This document shows positions 1 through 11,814 of a stretch of 64,000 nucleotides of DNA, one piece after another. Source of the DNA: Favolaschia claudopus (taxonomy: Eukaryota; Basidiomycota; Agaricomycetes; Agaricales; Mycenaceae); NCBI GenBank assembly GCA_037176885.1, contig JAWWNJ010000078.1, forward strand, positions 1,174,686 through 1,238,685, read 5' to 3'. The position numbers and the translations under genes were made by a program. Numbering within the stretch: the stretch's first letter is position 1; each line of letters begins with the position of its first letter. Below the pieces are notes generated by a model that ran no database searches, was not told the origin of the DNA, and saw nothing but the letters and a program-made list of their open reading frames with translations.

Positions 1-645
1 GACCACTACTCGACCCATTACACGAGCGTCTCGACGACTCTTCCGCTACCGAAGCTGATCTGCGGGCCAAGGCGGCTCTCAAAACTCTCGAAAGATTGCC
101 TTGGGAAAGCGGCCTGCGTGGCTTTCAGGCTGGAGGGTCTGTAGACGATCTCTCGCTCTGGTTTACTCATGATTGGTTGAAGACCGACCACGAGGACCAG
201 ATGCTAGAGCTTCTTGCAGCGGATCTCGGAATCAGCAAGCAGAGCACCAGCCGCATTCAATCCACTTACTTTGCACGCGCCCTAGCTCAAGCATACTCCA
301 ATCCCGATGCTTACCGCTCAGATCGTCGCTTCCAATAGCTTCGGCAGCTCGGAATGTCGCTGGCTACCAAGGACTGTACGGCTGGGTACAATTGCGAACC
401 CAAGCGAAAATCATTGGGTTGCGCTTACGGTTGATGGTGAAAAGGGAATGGTTGGTTACGGCGATGGATTTGGAAAAAAGGTGCCGGATATCCTGCGTCA
501 ACACGTTGATTGGTGGCTGTTTGAGCATCTAGGCGTCACGTTCAAGTGGAAGAACTTACCCACAACGAAACAAACCGACGCGCATTCATGCGGACTCATC
601 GCTTACTTCGCTCTACTCTGGAACGGCTCAATCAATGGCAGATGA
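1..645 (+). pseudogene. Ulp1-like C48 cysteine peptidase fragment (transposon-associated type)
   Basis: The C-terminal part of a Ulp1/SENP-like peptidase, cut at the window edge. The catalytic set is visible in order: His in HWVAL, Asp in YGDG, and Gln/Cys in QTDAHSCGL, followed by a GLIAYFALLW helix. Upstream, from base 3, an open frame carries the charged linker and the segment WFTHDWLKTDHEDQMLELL usual before this domain in basidiomycete proteins. The frame is broken twice: an in-frame TAG at about 337-339, where a Trp codon would fit, and a frame change before the TIANPSENHWV segment. Ulp1-like domains of this sort are scattered through agaricomycete genomes with transposons. I infer a decayed element gene, not a host SUMO protease. 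Confidence 0.7.
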
Positions 646-1163
646 ACGCATTAAGATGTTCCTGCGGATCGTCAAAAGACACGAAGGAAACCAGACCCAC
701 CACCACCAGTCGGCAATCAGCTGATGCTTGCTTAAACGGGCAATCCTTCCGAATACGATAGCAGAAAGTGGGTAAGTTGAGCGGCTAGTCACCGTTAGTG
801 GCAATACTCGGTATTGACAAAAGTCCTATACATGAAAACACAAGGTGACGTTAGTAACGTGACTTTTGACAGAAAGTAACGTGCTTTTTGACAGAAAATC
901 ACGGGGTCCCCGGCGCCGCGCGCCGGCGAGTGCATCCGCTATTCTTAGTAGAGGGTAGCCAAAATTTTGGCCGGACCCCCCAAATTACAAGGAAAATTCA
1001 CTAAAATATTGATTTGAGCTCTTTACGACTGTCTGAGTCTGTTTCTGGACTCAGAATGAAAATTCAACGAGCCGTTATGTCACAAAATAGGAGGGAACCT
1101 GTGGGAACATTGTAACATTTGTAACAACATGTCACAAATATGTCACCTCCTGTCACCTTGGCA
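646..1163. other. No gene seen
   Basis: No supported coding sequence. Around 846-902 a short unit containing GTAACGTG and TTTTGACAGAAA occurs twice in tandem. From 961 the sequence shares wording (GTTTCTGGACTCAG, AAAATTTTGGCC) with the repeat that follows, so it may be a diverged part of the same repeat family. Confidence 0.4.
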
Positions 1164-1477
1164 TTGCCAATTTCGGGTTCCTCAAAGCAAAAAGGGCTGA
1201 GGGACCAGAGTAGTTGCATATAGTACTCTCTGGATGGTCAGCAACCATGAAGGCTGGGTCAACATTCGTCTGGAGGGGCCAGAAAGGTACACACAATTTC
1301 GTTCAGACCGCCCAAAAATTTGGCCATACCCATTTTGTCGTGGGAAAATTCAGGAGAAATCGTTTTTAGACTTATTCTGGGGTGCTGAACCCGTTTCTGG
1401 ACTCAGCTAAGTCCAGAAAATAGCGGTTCGACCGAAAATTAAATTGTTGACTTTGATTGTCCGGAGCTGTACTGTCG
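1164..1477 (+). repeat. Dispersed repeat, copy 1
   Basis: About 310 bp matching 7691-7981 in the same orientation, from ATTGCCAATTTCGGGTTCC through GTTGACTTTGATTGTCCGG, with small indels (for example about 20 extra bases after position 1226 in this copy). No coding sequence or clear terminal inverted repeat. Probably part of a non-autonomous element. Confidence 0.7.
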
Positions 1478-3935
1478 GATTCTACCCAGGCGGCCCACTC
1501 CCAAGCCTTCCATCACGTCTGGGGACGGTCATTCAAGTGTACAGTGATGAGCAGATACGTTCAAGGATATTTTTTGAACCTTCTCGCAGCTGGGGGACTC
1601 CAACAGTGGAAGCCAGCGGACTCCTATTTTTCACGATCAGGGGAGACATAGGCTGCGAGAAACTGGCAGAGAAGGTTCCCTGTAGCATACAGAGTACTAG
1701 TACACTCATCAGGATAGTGAATGAAGCCCATATCCTTCGCAGCACCGTCGAGAAACCAACGCAGACCTGGGCAGGGGTTCCCGGGTCCTGCACTGCCACC
1801 CTGAGAATTTTTTACGTTTTCCGCATAGAACCTAAAACAGCTGTAAACCTACACAAGTTGTTGTGGGCAACCTCTCTTCCTGAGGCTCTTCAGAGCCAGC
1901 GCAATTTTGGCAATAGCTTGAAATTCACCTGTGTCTTTCAACTTCTGCTATATGCTACTTGAATAGGGTGTAACTCAGGTTAGGTTGTCTGCATTAGGAA
2001 ATTGCGTAAGTGCACGTGCTTGATTGATTGATTACATCAGTGATGTCTCAATTTGACCCGAGGAAAAAACTATTTATTGTGAGTTTTTATCCAATCGAGA
2101 AACCCTCTTGAGGGATTGAAGTACCATCTAATCGGAGTGTTTTGGCCAGAGGATCAGAAACCTGGAGGCTCTGATCATGTGCTATACTTTTCGTTCTTGT
2201 TTGGTGGTGTTTAAGCGATGCGCACCATAGGGCCAAGGTTTTTCATTGGCTGAACCTTTAGGTTAGCCTATTTACGTGTGGGGGAAGATGGAGATTGGGC
2301 TGTTTTGCTACAAGTACAAACAAGATTTTAGTCATTGGCAATGTGTCATCCCAACTGAAACCAAGTTCCTTCGTCTAATTCGAATTTAAATTCTTCATTG
2401 TACAGCAAGGAAATTATCTGTTTACATTGATCTGGGATCTACATCTCTAACAGTACTTTTTCAGCACCATAAAAACCAGCTAAAGAACGGATGCACATTT
2501 GGTTGGTCATTTTCGCTTTGTGTGTATCGGTCCGAAGATCAAATCAATGATTACGTGAGTTGCTCGGCATTTTCCCTCTTCCTCAACTCTTCCTCGTTCC
2601 ATGCTTTGCTACGGTAAATATATTTGTGAGTCCGAGAGAGGTGTAGACGTCTACCATAGATAGGCCCACTGTTTTGACAGGAATAATCTATTGGGAAACT
2701 TGGTTTATCGAGAAAGCCTCCCTGGGAAGCCCTGCCGTCTTGCCGGACCGGCCAGATGAGTTTAGTTGCAGGGCGTGGTGCATGTAAGGGACTTGTATAC
2801 TGGTCATAAACAACCCTGGAAGTTTGAAGTAAGCTTTACAATTTCATAGAGTCTCTAATGAATTTTAGTGGCCTGCCGAGTAATGCCGATGAGAATGCCG
2901 TTTTTTTTTTTGATCCAAACGAGCGTAGCCGGTGCGGGAATGCTTATAATGTGGGGGCAGAAAGAGCCAAAGTTGCTCGAAGTGTTTTTCCATTACTAGG
3001 ATGTGGAAAGCACAGCTGTCAGTGAGAAACTCAATCTCGGCATCGCGGCCGGCACTGGCTCATCTTGAAAATGTTTGAAATGCTCCTGTTCAACATGTTT
3101 GAGCAAGAATTCTTCTGAAAAATTCCATGTTAGGACCGAGATTTGAAATTTTGAACCTTGGTTAGCCAACCAAGTTCATTGTAGTGTCCCGAGCACATCG
3201 ATTCCGGGGCGGAGTTTCTGAGAAGCTCGAGTGCTCAACAAGACCACAGGAAGCCGGATTTCCGTGCATTTTGCCAAACGATGCGGCTTACTTCCCGGGT
3301 AAAAAGCGCGTTGCGACAGCAATATTGTATAGTAGTTGTTATAGAATTTCTTCAAGCCCTAAGAGAATGGTTTTGAGCACTGCAGCGAATTCAACATCCT
3401 TAACAATTCAAGAGCATGTCGCCTACATCCGAGACCTCAAGTCAGAAAGTAGTCGACATAGAGGAATTGGTGGGTCAATCAGAGCACACCACATGGCTCC
3501 ATCACCACGGATTACAGCCAAGGAACAGGAAACTAAGTTTCGCATCACTCGGGATCACGGCTCAATCGATTGCATCAACACTTACGACACAGGCTCAAAG
3601 CACAGCCCCATCACAATTTGGTGTCCAGTGTCCACTGTCCGCTATGATAAGGGGGAGAAAGCTCCCCAATTATCAGGGGTCCTGAGATCTGATGCGTGGG
3701 CGTGACGACGGTGGAAGGGGAGGAAGCAGAGGTTTAAAAGATTGTGAGCTTAAATACGAATAAAAAAATGGTATTGGTTGACAAAAGTATACATTGAGCG
3801 GCTACACAAGTAATTCTAGGAGGGAGCGAAGAAGAGGGGGAAGAGAAAGTAAATGGTGATTTTGCGGGGGATGGAGAGAAAGAGAGGTGGGGGGAGGGGA
3901 GAAACGGCTTGATGAGAGAGGCTTGGGGAGGACAA
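1478..3935. other. No recognisable gene
   Basis: Open frames at 1444-1962 and 3184-3705 lack an ATG at their first codon or resemble nothing I know, and neither shows family motifs. AT-rich, with a 10-nt T run near 2900. A frame from ATG 3416 to 3685 encodes 89 Ser/Gln/Thr-rich residues and could be a gene fragment, but nothing independent supports it. Confidence 0.4.
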
Positions 3936-4257
3936 CATCAAGGACTTGGATAGGTTGTGCATGAGTTACACTCTTGAAGGATTTTCAGCTTGCGACCTTG
4001 AATGCTTGCTACAGTTGTCTTGCAGTCTTGAAGCCTTGCGCAGTGCAGTTTTTGAGGTCTTGCGCCCGGACTTGCGACTTGCGACTTTTGTCTGAGGTCG
4101 GGAGAGATGTTCGTCAGCTTTGCTGCCACAAACTTGAAGGGGCTTGAAGTTTGAAGGGCTGAGGAGAGAGACGGCGCCGTCTGGTGTATCGTAAAAGACG
4201 AGGAGTGGAGGGGGATGAGGGAAGAAGACAATGAGAGCGACGTGGCAGCTGAAGATA

Positions 4258-4410
4258 CAGTCGTCACTGCCTTAACCCATACCCCTCGGTGGGGCAAAAA
4301 AAGTATGGGTTATGAGGGTTTTATGGTGTATCGCAGGTAAATATCACGTAATTGGGCACTTTTACACTGTAAACCGAGGAAAATTTGCCTCCAAGATTAT
4401 GGGTTATGGG
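4258..4410 (-). mobile_element. Truncated TA-flanked MITE (same family as 62738-62933)
   Basis: After a TA dinucleotide at 4256-4257 the sequence starts CAGTCGTCACTGCC and follows the right half of the complete copy at 62738-62933 in inverted orientation, including a GTATGGGTTATG block and GATTATGGGTTATGG. Similarity stops near 4410, before the second terminus, so this copy is truncated or its end is diverged. Confidence 0.7.
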
Positions 4411-4739
4411 CAAGGGGTGGCGGTAACAAAGTTCTTGACCAGGACTACAGTGCAACTGGTGACTTCTTGAATGCCGGTGACAGGTAACACCGGCCCTCAT
4501 TTACATTTTACAATGTGATTGGAGAGACTTGGGAACAGTGGAAAACAACTCTAGTATGCTCTGGGCATCCTCTGATTCAACAGCTAAGCAATCAGCCAAG
4601 ATTTGGTTTTTAGAGGGTCGAAAAAGTGAAACATGCGTGGGAAAGTCGTTCGGCAGCCACCGGCATCATTCAGAAACGCAAGAAAACGACTCGTATGTAT
4701 CTATGAGTTGTCTATAAGAGTGTTTTAAGAATACCTAAG

Positions 4740-5730
4740 CCCTAGATATTATATTACATCCATTATAATGTTGTGGGGGACCCGTCGATGAGACGAGTAC
4801 TTTTTCACGGCATATGCCGCCTGCCGAGGATTGAATCATACCGATAAGCGTCCCGGTATCGATTGCAATGTCGAAAGAAGCGTCGGATTGTGTCGACAGA
4901 AACCTCATCAAGACACTCCGGTACCAATTTTTTGGCAGTGGGAAAGGTGCCATCTGCACGCTCCCGGAAACCTGTGCCAAAACAGCTCAGAAACTTTGAT
5001 GTGTGGAAACAATCCACTCACGACGCTTGGCCTCCCCCCAAACCATTTCAATGGGATTCAACTCGCAATGAAATTTGGGCAGAAACAGGCAAATGTGACC
5101 CGCTTCTCAATGAGAACCTGCAGAAGTGGTTTTTCACCTTTGAAATCAGCCTGCATGCTGAGGAGACGCTGCATGCAACAGTTAATATCGCGTGAGTCGT
5201 CATCGTCGAACTCCTGCTCGTCGGCTTCGTCTGCCGCCTCCCTGCCCTCACGGCGTGCCTTTGCCTCAGCATCCCGGGCCTTTTGGGATCGCGCGCAATC
5301 CGAGCACACAGCGACAACACGAGTGCCGCGCGCACGGCAGAATCCTCCAACTGTGTTAACAAACCCCGCTCCTGCAAAACACGCTCCATACCGGGCCACG
5401 CACCGTGCTCTGCTTACTGCGAGCCTTCTTGGTGAGGCCGTTTGCGTCGCGCCAGAGCGATGTCCGTGAGCGTCCCTTGACTGGCGGCTCTGCGGGACAA
5501 GAATGTCCGCGTCCTCACGTCGCCGCTTGCGCGCATCGAGCTGCCACAGCACAACTTTAGATTGTGGACACCATATGCATGCGCAGAGTACACACCTGGG
5601 CGTCCGTAAGCGGCTTGCGCTTCGAGCCCCCCACCCACACCTTCGTCTTTTTCCACCTGATCATCTCCCTCAAACTCGGTTTCAGCGCCGCTTTCATCCA
5701 CGAAGTCCGGGGTCCTCGGTTTGGGCACTG
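4740..5730 (-). pseudogene. Basidiomycete DDE-type transposase remnant
   Basis: Conceptual translation on the minus strand gives, across several frames, blocks seen in a common family of basidiomycete transposase-like proteins: an acidic N-terminal part, a Lys/Arg/Glu-rich linker, a Cys-rich piece (DSRDINCCMQRLLSMQADFK), a segment resembling the usual PKFHCELN region, and a C-terminal block with TFPTAKKLVPECLDEVSVDT then RRFFRHCNRYRDAYR. The blocks lie in at least three frames and the E-containing catalytic segment is disrupted. A degenerate copy, with no termini identified. Confidence 0.6.
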
Positions 5731-6479
5731 GCTTCAGCTGCCTTTGAGCGTGCTGTCTGGGTTGATTTCTTCGTCTGGGCCGCTCGCAGCTTGGCTTGCC
5801 TCAGCATCCGTCGACGCGGACACTCAACTCTACCTCAGCGACTGCCAGAACTCTTGGCCGGCCTTCGACGAATGCTATGAATTTTACAAGTCCTCTTTCA
5901 AAGCTTCAAGTCCTTCTCAATCTCGGCGTTCATCGTGTATTGGCTCGCGATTACGATCAAGCTCTCCTTGTTTGAATCAACGTTCCATCAGCGCCGTTTT
6001 TTAATAGTGCACATTCAATAGTCTCGTAACAAGACTTTATATACTCCTGCGTGTATCCATTCAACTTCTTTGCGGAACCGTTGATTCAACATGGCCACCT
6101 CAGATCTCTGAGTCTAAGTTCAACGTTCAACGATGATCATCATCTCTTGGGTTTTGCCAATCAATTTCGCCTCCCTCTGCGCCAAGAAGTAACGCGGGCA
6201 GCAGTAAATCGGCAATCCGAATCTATTCAGAGAGTGGCCATTTGGTCGAGGTAAGCTATCTCGTTTCTGCTCACCCATATACATAGCTCAACAACTTCAC
6301 CAGAAAATGATAATGAGGTTGCTGTCATTGCACCTCTCGACGAAATGTATGCCCTCTCTGACTAGCATATGTTATGCTGCTTTCTATCTTGCTCATGTCC
6401 GAGTTCCAGGTTCACGTGTCTATCACTGTGCACACGAGCAATGCTCGCCGTATGCAATCCCTCTATTCATATGTCTATC
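5731..6479. other. No recognisable gene
   Basis: No family match. At 6024-6045 a short hairpin (AGTCT, loop, AGACT, then TTTATA) is shared with 10388-10410, so a small dispersed repeat end lies here. Confidence 0.35.
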
Positions 6480-7060
6480 CTCAGCTCTGACATCCACCGA
6501 CAGACCCGGTCGCACCTTCACTCGGTTGTTGCTGTCCCTCGCTTTCGACACCACTCGGCACGCTCGTAACTCCGTTGTCCCGTCTCCGTTACGCGAGGTC
6601 ATCCATTGTCGATCTTGCTCTTTTCCGACACCATCACCGGCCTCGACACCGGCACCGCACCCGTACCCAGCTTGGGCTTCGGCATCCCGACCATCGTCAT
6701 CGTCTCGTGCTCTTCGGGGAACCTAGCGGCGTCTGTCAGCGCACGGGATGCAATACGAGAACATTGGGGCCAAGAAGAAGGAGGATGGCAATACAACAGA
6801 TGGATGGTGCAGAATGAGATTATGAATGGTTTGTGGCAGCAGTGCGCTTTGATTTATATACGCTCAGCACACGCTCATCCTATCTTCAGATTTTAAGAAG
6901 TCAACCGATCTAGGCTTTCATTCATCTGACTCGGAACACGAGAACTGTCCATCATGAAGACAGTTCTGCCCCAACACGCCTCCAGACGGTCGAGACTACA
7001 CCAATCAAGGTTCAATGTCGACGGAGCGATGACGAAGACAGAGAAGAGGAGCAAATCAAA
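6480..7060 (+). pseudogene. Unrecognised gene family, copy 1 (decayed)
   Basis: Shares a coding-like block with 32485-32885: both read MSRLRYARSS, then FSDTITDLDT/FSDTITGLDT, TAPVP, and a GFDIP/GFGIP motif, with nucleotide similarity continuing into the flank (TCGAGACTACACCAATCAAG here). In this copy a segment of about 100 bp present in copy 2 is missing and the frame is broken around 6600-6620. I do not recognise the protein. That it was coding is inferred from codon-level similarity between the copies. Confidence 0.4.
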
Positions 7061-7690
7061 GGTCCCACCGTTTGATGTGGAGCAGAATGAGGATCTGGGC
7101 GGAAGACAGCAACTTCTGGCGGGATTCGAGAATGGCGACGATCGTGACACAGGCGTGGTTTCTGCAGGGGGACGAGTCGTTTGAAGCGCTGGTGAAGTTC
7201 GTCTACGGTGTCAGAGGATGCATAGTGGCTGATGCCTGTCGCCACAAAAATTTTGGGCTTCTGAATCTCTTGGCCGAAAAATACCACCCTTGGTCCACTT
7301 CGAGATCTATTTACATTGTAAAGGGAAAAAAATGCCACATTTCCGTACGATCAGTGTGCAGTATATGATGAATCAGTGCCTTCCCAAGCAAGGTGTCTTC
7401 CGACGCAGTCGGAGCTTCCTAGTGTGAAAAGGAGCCGCAAAAGGAATGTGTGAACGCTCCGCTCAGAGCGTCCTTTTTGAGCCCTTTTGATCTCATTTTA
7501 TTCTTCCTTTTTCATACTTCCTCTCATTAACCTCAGTCCTTGCGTAATATATGTTGACTTTTCTATTGAGAGGTATAAAAAGGTGCAGTTGAGAAAAACA
7601 ACCAAGTTCTAACAAGCTTTTTTGGTAGAACTGTAAAATCAGTGAAAAAGGAGGGGAAAAAGGGAAGCAAAAAGGGAGGTGTGAATGACC

Positions 7691-7981
7691 CTATTGCCAA
7701 TTTCGGGTTCCTCAAAGCAAAAAGGGCTGAGGGACCAGAGTAGTTGCATATAGTATCCATGAAGGCTGGGTCAACATTCGTCTGGAGGGGCCAGAAAGGT
7801 ACACACAATTTCGTTCAGACCGCCAAAAATTTGGCCAAACCCTTTTTGTCGTGGGAAAATTCAGAAAAAATTGTTTTTAGACGTATTCTGGGATGCTGAA
7901 TCCGTTTCTGACTCAAGTCCAGAAGATAGCGGTTCGACCGAAAATAAAATTGTTGACTTTGATTGTCCGGAGCTGTACTGT
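7691..7981 (+). repeat. Dispersed repeat, copy 2
   Basis: Direct-orientation copy of 1164-1477 with high identity. The copies end together just after GTCCGGAGCTGTACTGT. The stretch 7061-7690 before it holds no recognisable gene. Confidence 0.7.
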
Positions 7982-8120
7982 GAGGCAATCAAGAGGCAAT
8001 TGGGAGTGGAATAATCCGTCTATCCTGCAAAACTAAGAGGGGGATGTCTGATGTTAAACTACGTGCATTGTTCCCCAAGATGTTCCCTCCTTTGGCAGTA
8101 CTCTTGTTTCCGTGCAACAA

Positions 8121-9368
8121 ATGGCAAAAAAGGGATACACCTGCACATTTGAAGCAAGTGACTGCACTCTGTGGATCACGCGATTTTGGAGGCTGTCAAG
8201 GCAAGCACCGCACCAGATGCCCAGTTGACACGGTCGGAGAGTGACGCTTCTGAGCTCAACCCCGTCAACTGTACTTTCTGTGGTGAGATTTCAAACGGCG
8301 ACGACACGTATGCAAATAATTTCGTCTACACTCTATTCTTTTGACCTGTGGTTTAGATTTCGGTCCAAGGAGGTTATCCTTCTGCCAGACCCACGAGCTG
8401 AAGGAAATTGGGGAGATGAAAGCGTGTTATGGTATCCAGCTCAATTTACGAAGCACCGACCTTCCGCGCAGAGACCAAGTCGAGAATTTGAATTCCGATA
8501 CCTCCATTGCATTGGGAGGCCACTCGGTGAAGGAGAATTCGGACCTCCTTCTCGGATAATACACCGGCATCGCGGTTTTGTGGACGCAATTTTGAAAGTC
8601 AAGCTTGCACCTGGACAGGTAAGATTCAACTTCACGATGAGTGCAGTCTGCTGAGGTATCACTTCACAGCTCGGGAAAATCCGTATCCCTGCTTTCAACT
8701 CGGACAGTATTCCCGATGACCACGCTCTCATCAAAATCTTCGACGCAGCTCTTCCTACTTTGGTCCATATCTTGGTCACCTTCCCTTCCGATCATCCTGT
8801 CATTGATTCGTACAATCAATACTTCATGGATAGGCCAGAAAATCATCGAGACGACCAGGAGATAATTAGTCTATGGCTTCCCGGCGGGCCGCATGAGCCT
8901 TGCAATGAACTGTTGGCCTTGATGATACGGCCAACGGAACAGTTGCAGACACGTCGCCTGCCACTGTCTCAAGTGATGAGTTGAACCGTCGGGTTTTAGG
9001 TGTCGGAAGAACATTGCTGCAGCTGTTAGCAATTCAGTATGAGCTGGGAGAGCCTCTGGATCTGAACGGTGACCTGTTCCTTGATCTGGTCCAGGAAAAT
9101 GTTAACCAACTGCCCTCTGAATTCGTCCGTGCGCAACGCGCTATGATTCTGGCTATGCATGGGGCTGGGCATCCGCGGTCGGATATCTGGATTGTGAGTA
9201 CTTGTTTGTTTTGTGATGGCACATGGTTTCACTATTTGCCCGTCCTCGCACCTCCAGGACCGAGCAGGACTGGAGCCGCAAAAATTAAAGTATACACATG
9301 GACATGTATATAATGGATATACATATCTTACATTCAATCGGAGGATTCTGGCAAAAAATCACTATTGA
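8121..9368 (+). pseudogene. Unrecognised multi-exon basidiomycete gene, two frameshifts
   Basis: A coherent protein can be followed from ATG 8121 (MAKKGYTCTFEASD) to a stop at 9366-9368. Three GT-AG introns fit: about 8308-8360, 8620-8670 and 9196-9258, each restoring the frame. Conserved-looking blocks are LHSVDHAILEAV, a CTFCGEIS Cys pair, ILLPDPRAEGNWGDESVLWY, KIRIPAFNSDSIPDDHALIK, and VLGVGRTLLQLLAIQYELGE. I recall a multicopy basidiomycete family of unknown function with this layout, without certainty. Two single-base frame breaks (about 8160-8175 and 8947-8953) make it a pseudogene, or mark assembly errors. The last exon runs into a short repeat with an inverted pair (CAATCGGAGGATT at about 9336 and AATTCCTCCGATT at about 9430). 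Confidence 0.5.
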
Positions 9369-10559
9369 AAAAATGCCGTTGAAATCCGTCCAAGAGTTGA
9401 CAAGTTTGAAGCCAAATTTGAAGATAAAGCTAATTCCTCCGATTAAATGAAAGGTTTACTAGCAGCTAGGACACGATAGGCCGGAGACATATTAGCAATT
9501 AGGCCGTGATTCCGCCTGGACCCACAGCAACTCGCGATCGAAGCTAGCTTCGCATTCGGGTGTGCCTGTGAACTGACACTGAGAAAACAAAATGAGAATG
9601 CAGGGCTTTGAGACGCGCACCAAGACTATCGGTCTTTCCCCGAAGACGATCAGAAAGGGCAACCAATTTGCAAAAGGACGACACAAGTTTGCTTGTATGA
9701 AAGACGGAATATGTTCTGGCGCAAGGGGCGACTGCGCCGGAGACTCAAGATAACTTACAAGTTGCAAACACTGGCGCAAATCTGGCTCGCCGTATTGCCT
9801 TGAGCAAACGCTCCAATAGCTGCCCACTAAACAGAATATTTAAGGGACGGAAGGAGCATGAAGCGGAAATACAACTCACCCAGTTTGTCGGCTTCCGAGT
9901 CATGTTAGAAATCACCTTCCAATAATTGTGTTACATCCCACTTGGTCCCCAACTTCTTTACCTGCGTCTAACATTCAGGATTTCTGATGTGCTTTATTGC
10001 CCTTGGGTTATTTATTATTTTTCTACCCATGTGCGATTATGCGTGGTCATTCGAGGTGCTCGACATGTCTCTTTTCATTTCATTTGTTTATACATACATA
10101 CCTTGATCTTGTTTCAACCTGAATGCATGGAGTTGAGCTACCAAATTAATTCTCCCGCTTCGGGAAGGGATTGTTCATTTGAAGTACCTGACCGGGATAC
10201 AGCTCTTCATCGTTCGATACCAGAAGTGTCCCTTGAGGTTGCGGCGGGAGTTGCACCTCGTTGAACATGCAACATATTTTCAACTGGACCTTCCTAGTCC
10301 CCCCGCATTGTATCTGTCAGTTCAGAACAACTACATAATTGCTTTGACCATTCGTGTTTTATTGCCTCCTGCTGTTGTCTGAACCTAGTCTCGTAAACAA
10401 GACTTTATAAACTTTTTTGAAGACAGTCGTTCAAACGTATATAAAGTCTGAACCCGTGATTTTCTTGCTAATCGGCACACGGATTCCGCTGTTTAGATTA
10501 AGTTACTTACAAGTATTCTGTTCCGTCAACCTCTGGCAATTCTCGATGCAGTAGAGTTT
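9369..10559. other. No recognisable gene
   Basis: A minus-strand open frame at 9492-9827 is unsupported by any family resemblance. At 10388-10410 lies the AGTCTCGTAAACAAGACT-type hairpin also seen at 6024. No Helitron 3' terminus (hairpin plus CTAG) was found here, although the Helitron to the right should end near this point. Confidence 0.4.
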
Positions 10560-11745
10560 GGGCCATATTGATTATCTGTACGAAGGTCTAACCCTACATG
10601 GGCAACTTGACTGGCCGTGTGCTTTGTTTATGGTCATAGCAAAGGCCAAGCGGACAGGAAATTGGCGGCGTTTCATGTGAATCGCAACTTGTTCAACAGG
10701 GGGAGAAATGGTAATGCGAGGGATGAAGGCAGTTTCGCCGCTGTGGTCACCTCCCAGGAGTCTTATTTCAAGAACTCGAGCAAGACATTCTGGTAAGAAT
10801 TCCTCGAGAGCCATTGCATAGACCTCGAGCTGCATCTAGTTTCGGAGTATCATGATAGGACATCCAACTTTAAGCCGCAGTTTTGCTAAGGTAATCCTGA
10901 GGCCCGAATAGAATTGAGATATTCAATTGGATATTGGATGTCATTGGCATCAACACCCTCCTCTGTGATTACTGAGTCTGCACTGTTGTAAAGAGATTCC
11001 ACTCCAGTGAATTTTTCAAGTAGCAGAAGGTTCAGCTCATCCACATCATCATTGCGTGCAGAAACTATTGTGCCCTCCAAGAAATATCTGTCCTGTTGGT
11101 GATTGCCAGGTATTGTTTCAACTTGTGGGTAGATTGTGTCAGTCAAGCATTTGAGGGTATTGCTTGTCAGTTTCATAACCTCAGGAAGCGTGATATTGTG
11201 AGCAGGATCTGTGCGGCGGCCATGTCCAACATCCAAAAGCCACTGTGTAAAGTCTTTATCTTCTTGCCGTGCATTAGGGCCTCCAAGACGCATATTCTGA
11301 GGTCAGATTGAAGCTGATGGACCTTGGACCACAGACGCGAGCGCTGGATGCAGGCACCCACTATCTGCTCTCTTCCACCTTTGACGACTACAGGCAATGT
11401 CTGCTGGAAGTCACCTCCATATACAACAGTTGTGCCTCCATATGGGCGGGGATCATTCGAATATCCTGCATAGTAAGATCCACAGCCTCTGGTGCACGTC
11501 GATCTTACGCAGGTAATTCATCGCAGATGATGAGCTTCACCCGTTTCAGGAAATCTGCAAGCAGTGTCCCCTTTGAGATAGGACAGGTCTTCCCTCAGAT
11601 GCTGATTGGAATTTATGAGCTGTTCTGCCTCCAATGAGTAGCAAAGCAGCAATACTGAAGATGCAACACAGAGAACAATCATGCCTTCCCCACGCAAGGC
11701 GTAACACAGAGTGTTATAGACATGTGTTTTTCCAGTCCCCCCCAA
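10560..11745 (-). pseudogene. Helitron PIF1-type helicase, C-terminal part
   Basis: The minus strand from about 11745 encodes GGTGKTHVYNTLCYALRG (the second half of the Walker A motif), then in other frames TVVYGGDFQQTLPVVVKGG, REQIVGACIQRSRLW, LPEVMKLTSNTLKCLTDTIY and, nearest the left, SPPVEQVAIHMKRRQFPVRL followed by AFAMTINKAHGQ. This is the normal order of helicase motifs in Helitron proteins. Several frameshifts and stops interrupt it, so it is not expressed as one protein. The Walker A Gly-Lys-Thr itself is intact. Confidence 0.8.
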
Positions 11746-11814
11746 GGGGATACCGATCCGCGAAATCCGTACCGGGGGGTCGAAGTATTTTTTTTTCAGC
11801 GACTTCGGGCGACC

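Noticed and set aside
1444..1962. 172-residue open frame on plus
   Set aside because: No ATG at the first codon, overlaps the dispersed repeat, no recognisable motif, and an opposite-strand frame is open as well.
3184..3705. 173-residue open frame on plus
   Set aside because: Starts at a non-ATG codon, low-complexity in part, no family resemblance and no intron structure.
3938..4297. 119-residue Ser-rich open frame on minus
   Set aside because: Made of repeated CTTGAAG/TTGCGACTT words running into the truncated MITE; looks like repeat sequence that happens to be open.
10380..10560. CTAG plus hairpin near 10388 as the 3' end of the large Helitron
   Set aside because: The orientation and spacing of hairpin and CTAG do not fit, the A/T context is missing, and the same hairpin occurs at 6024 without any Helitron sequence.
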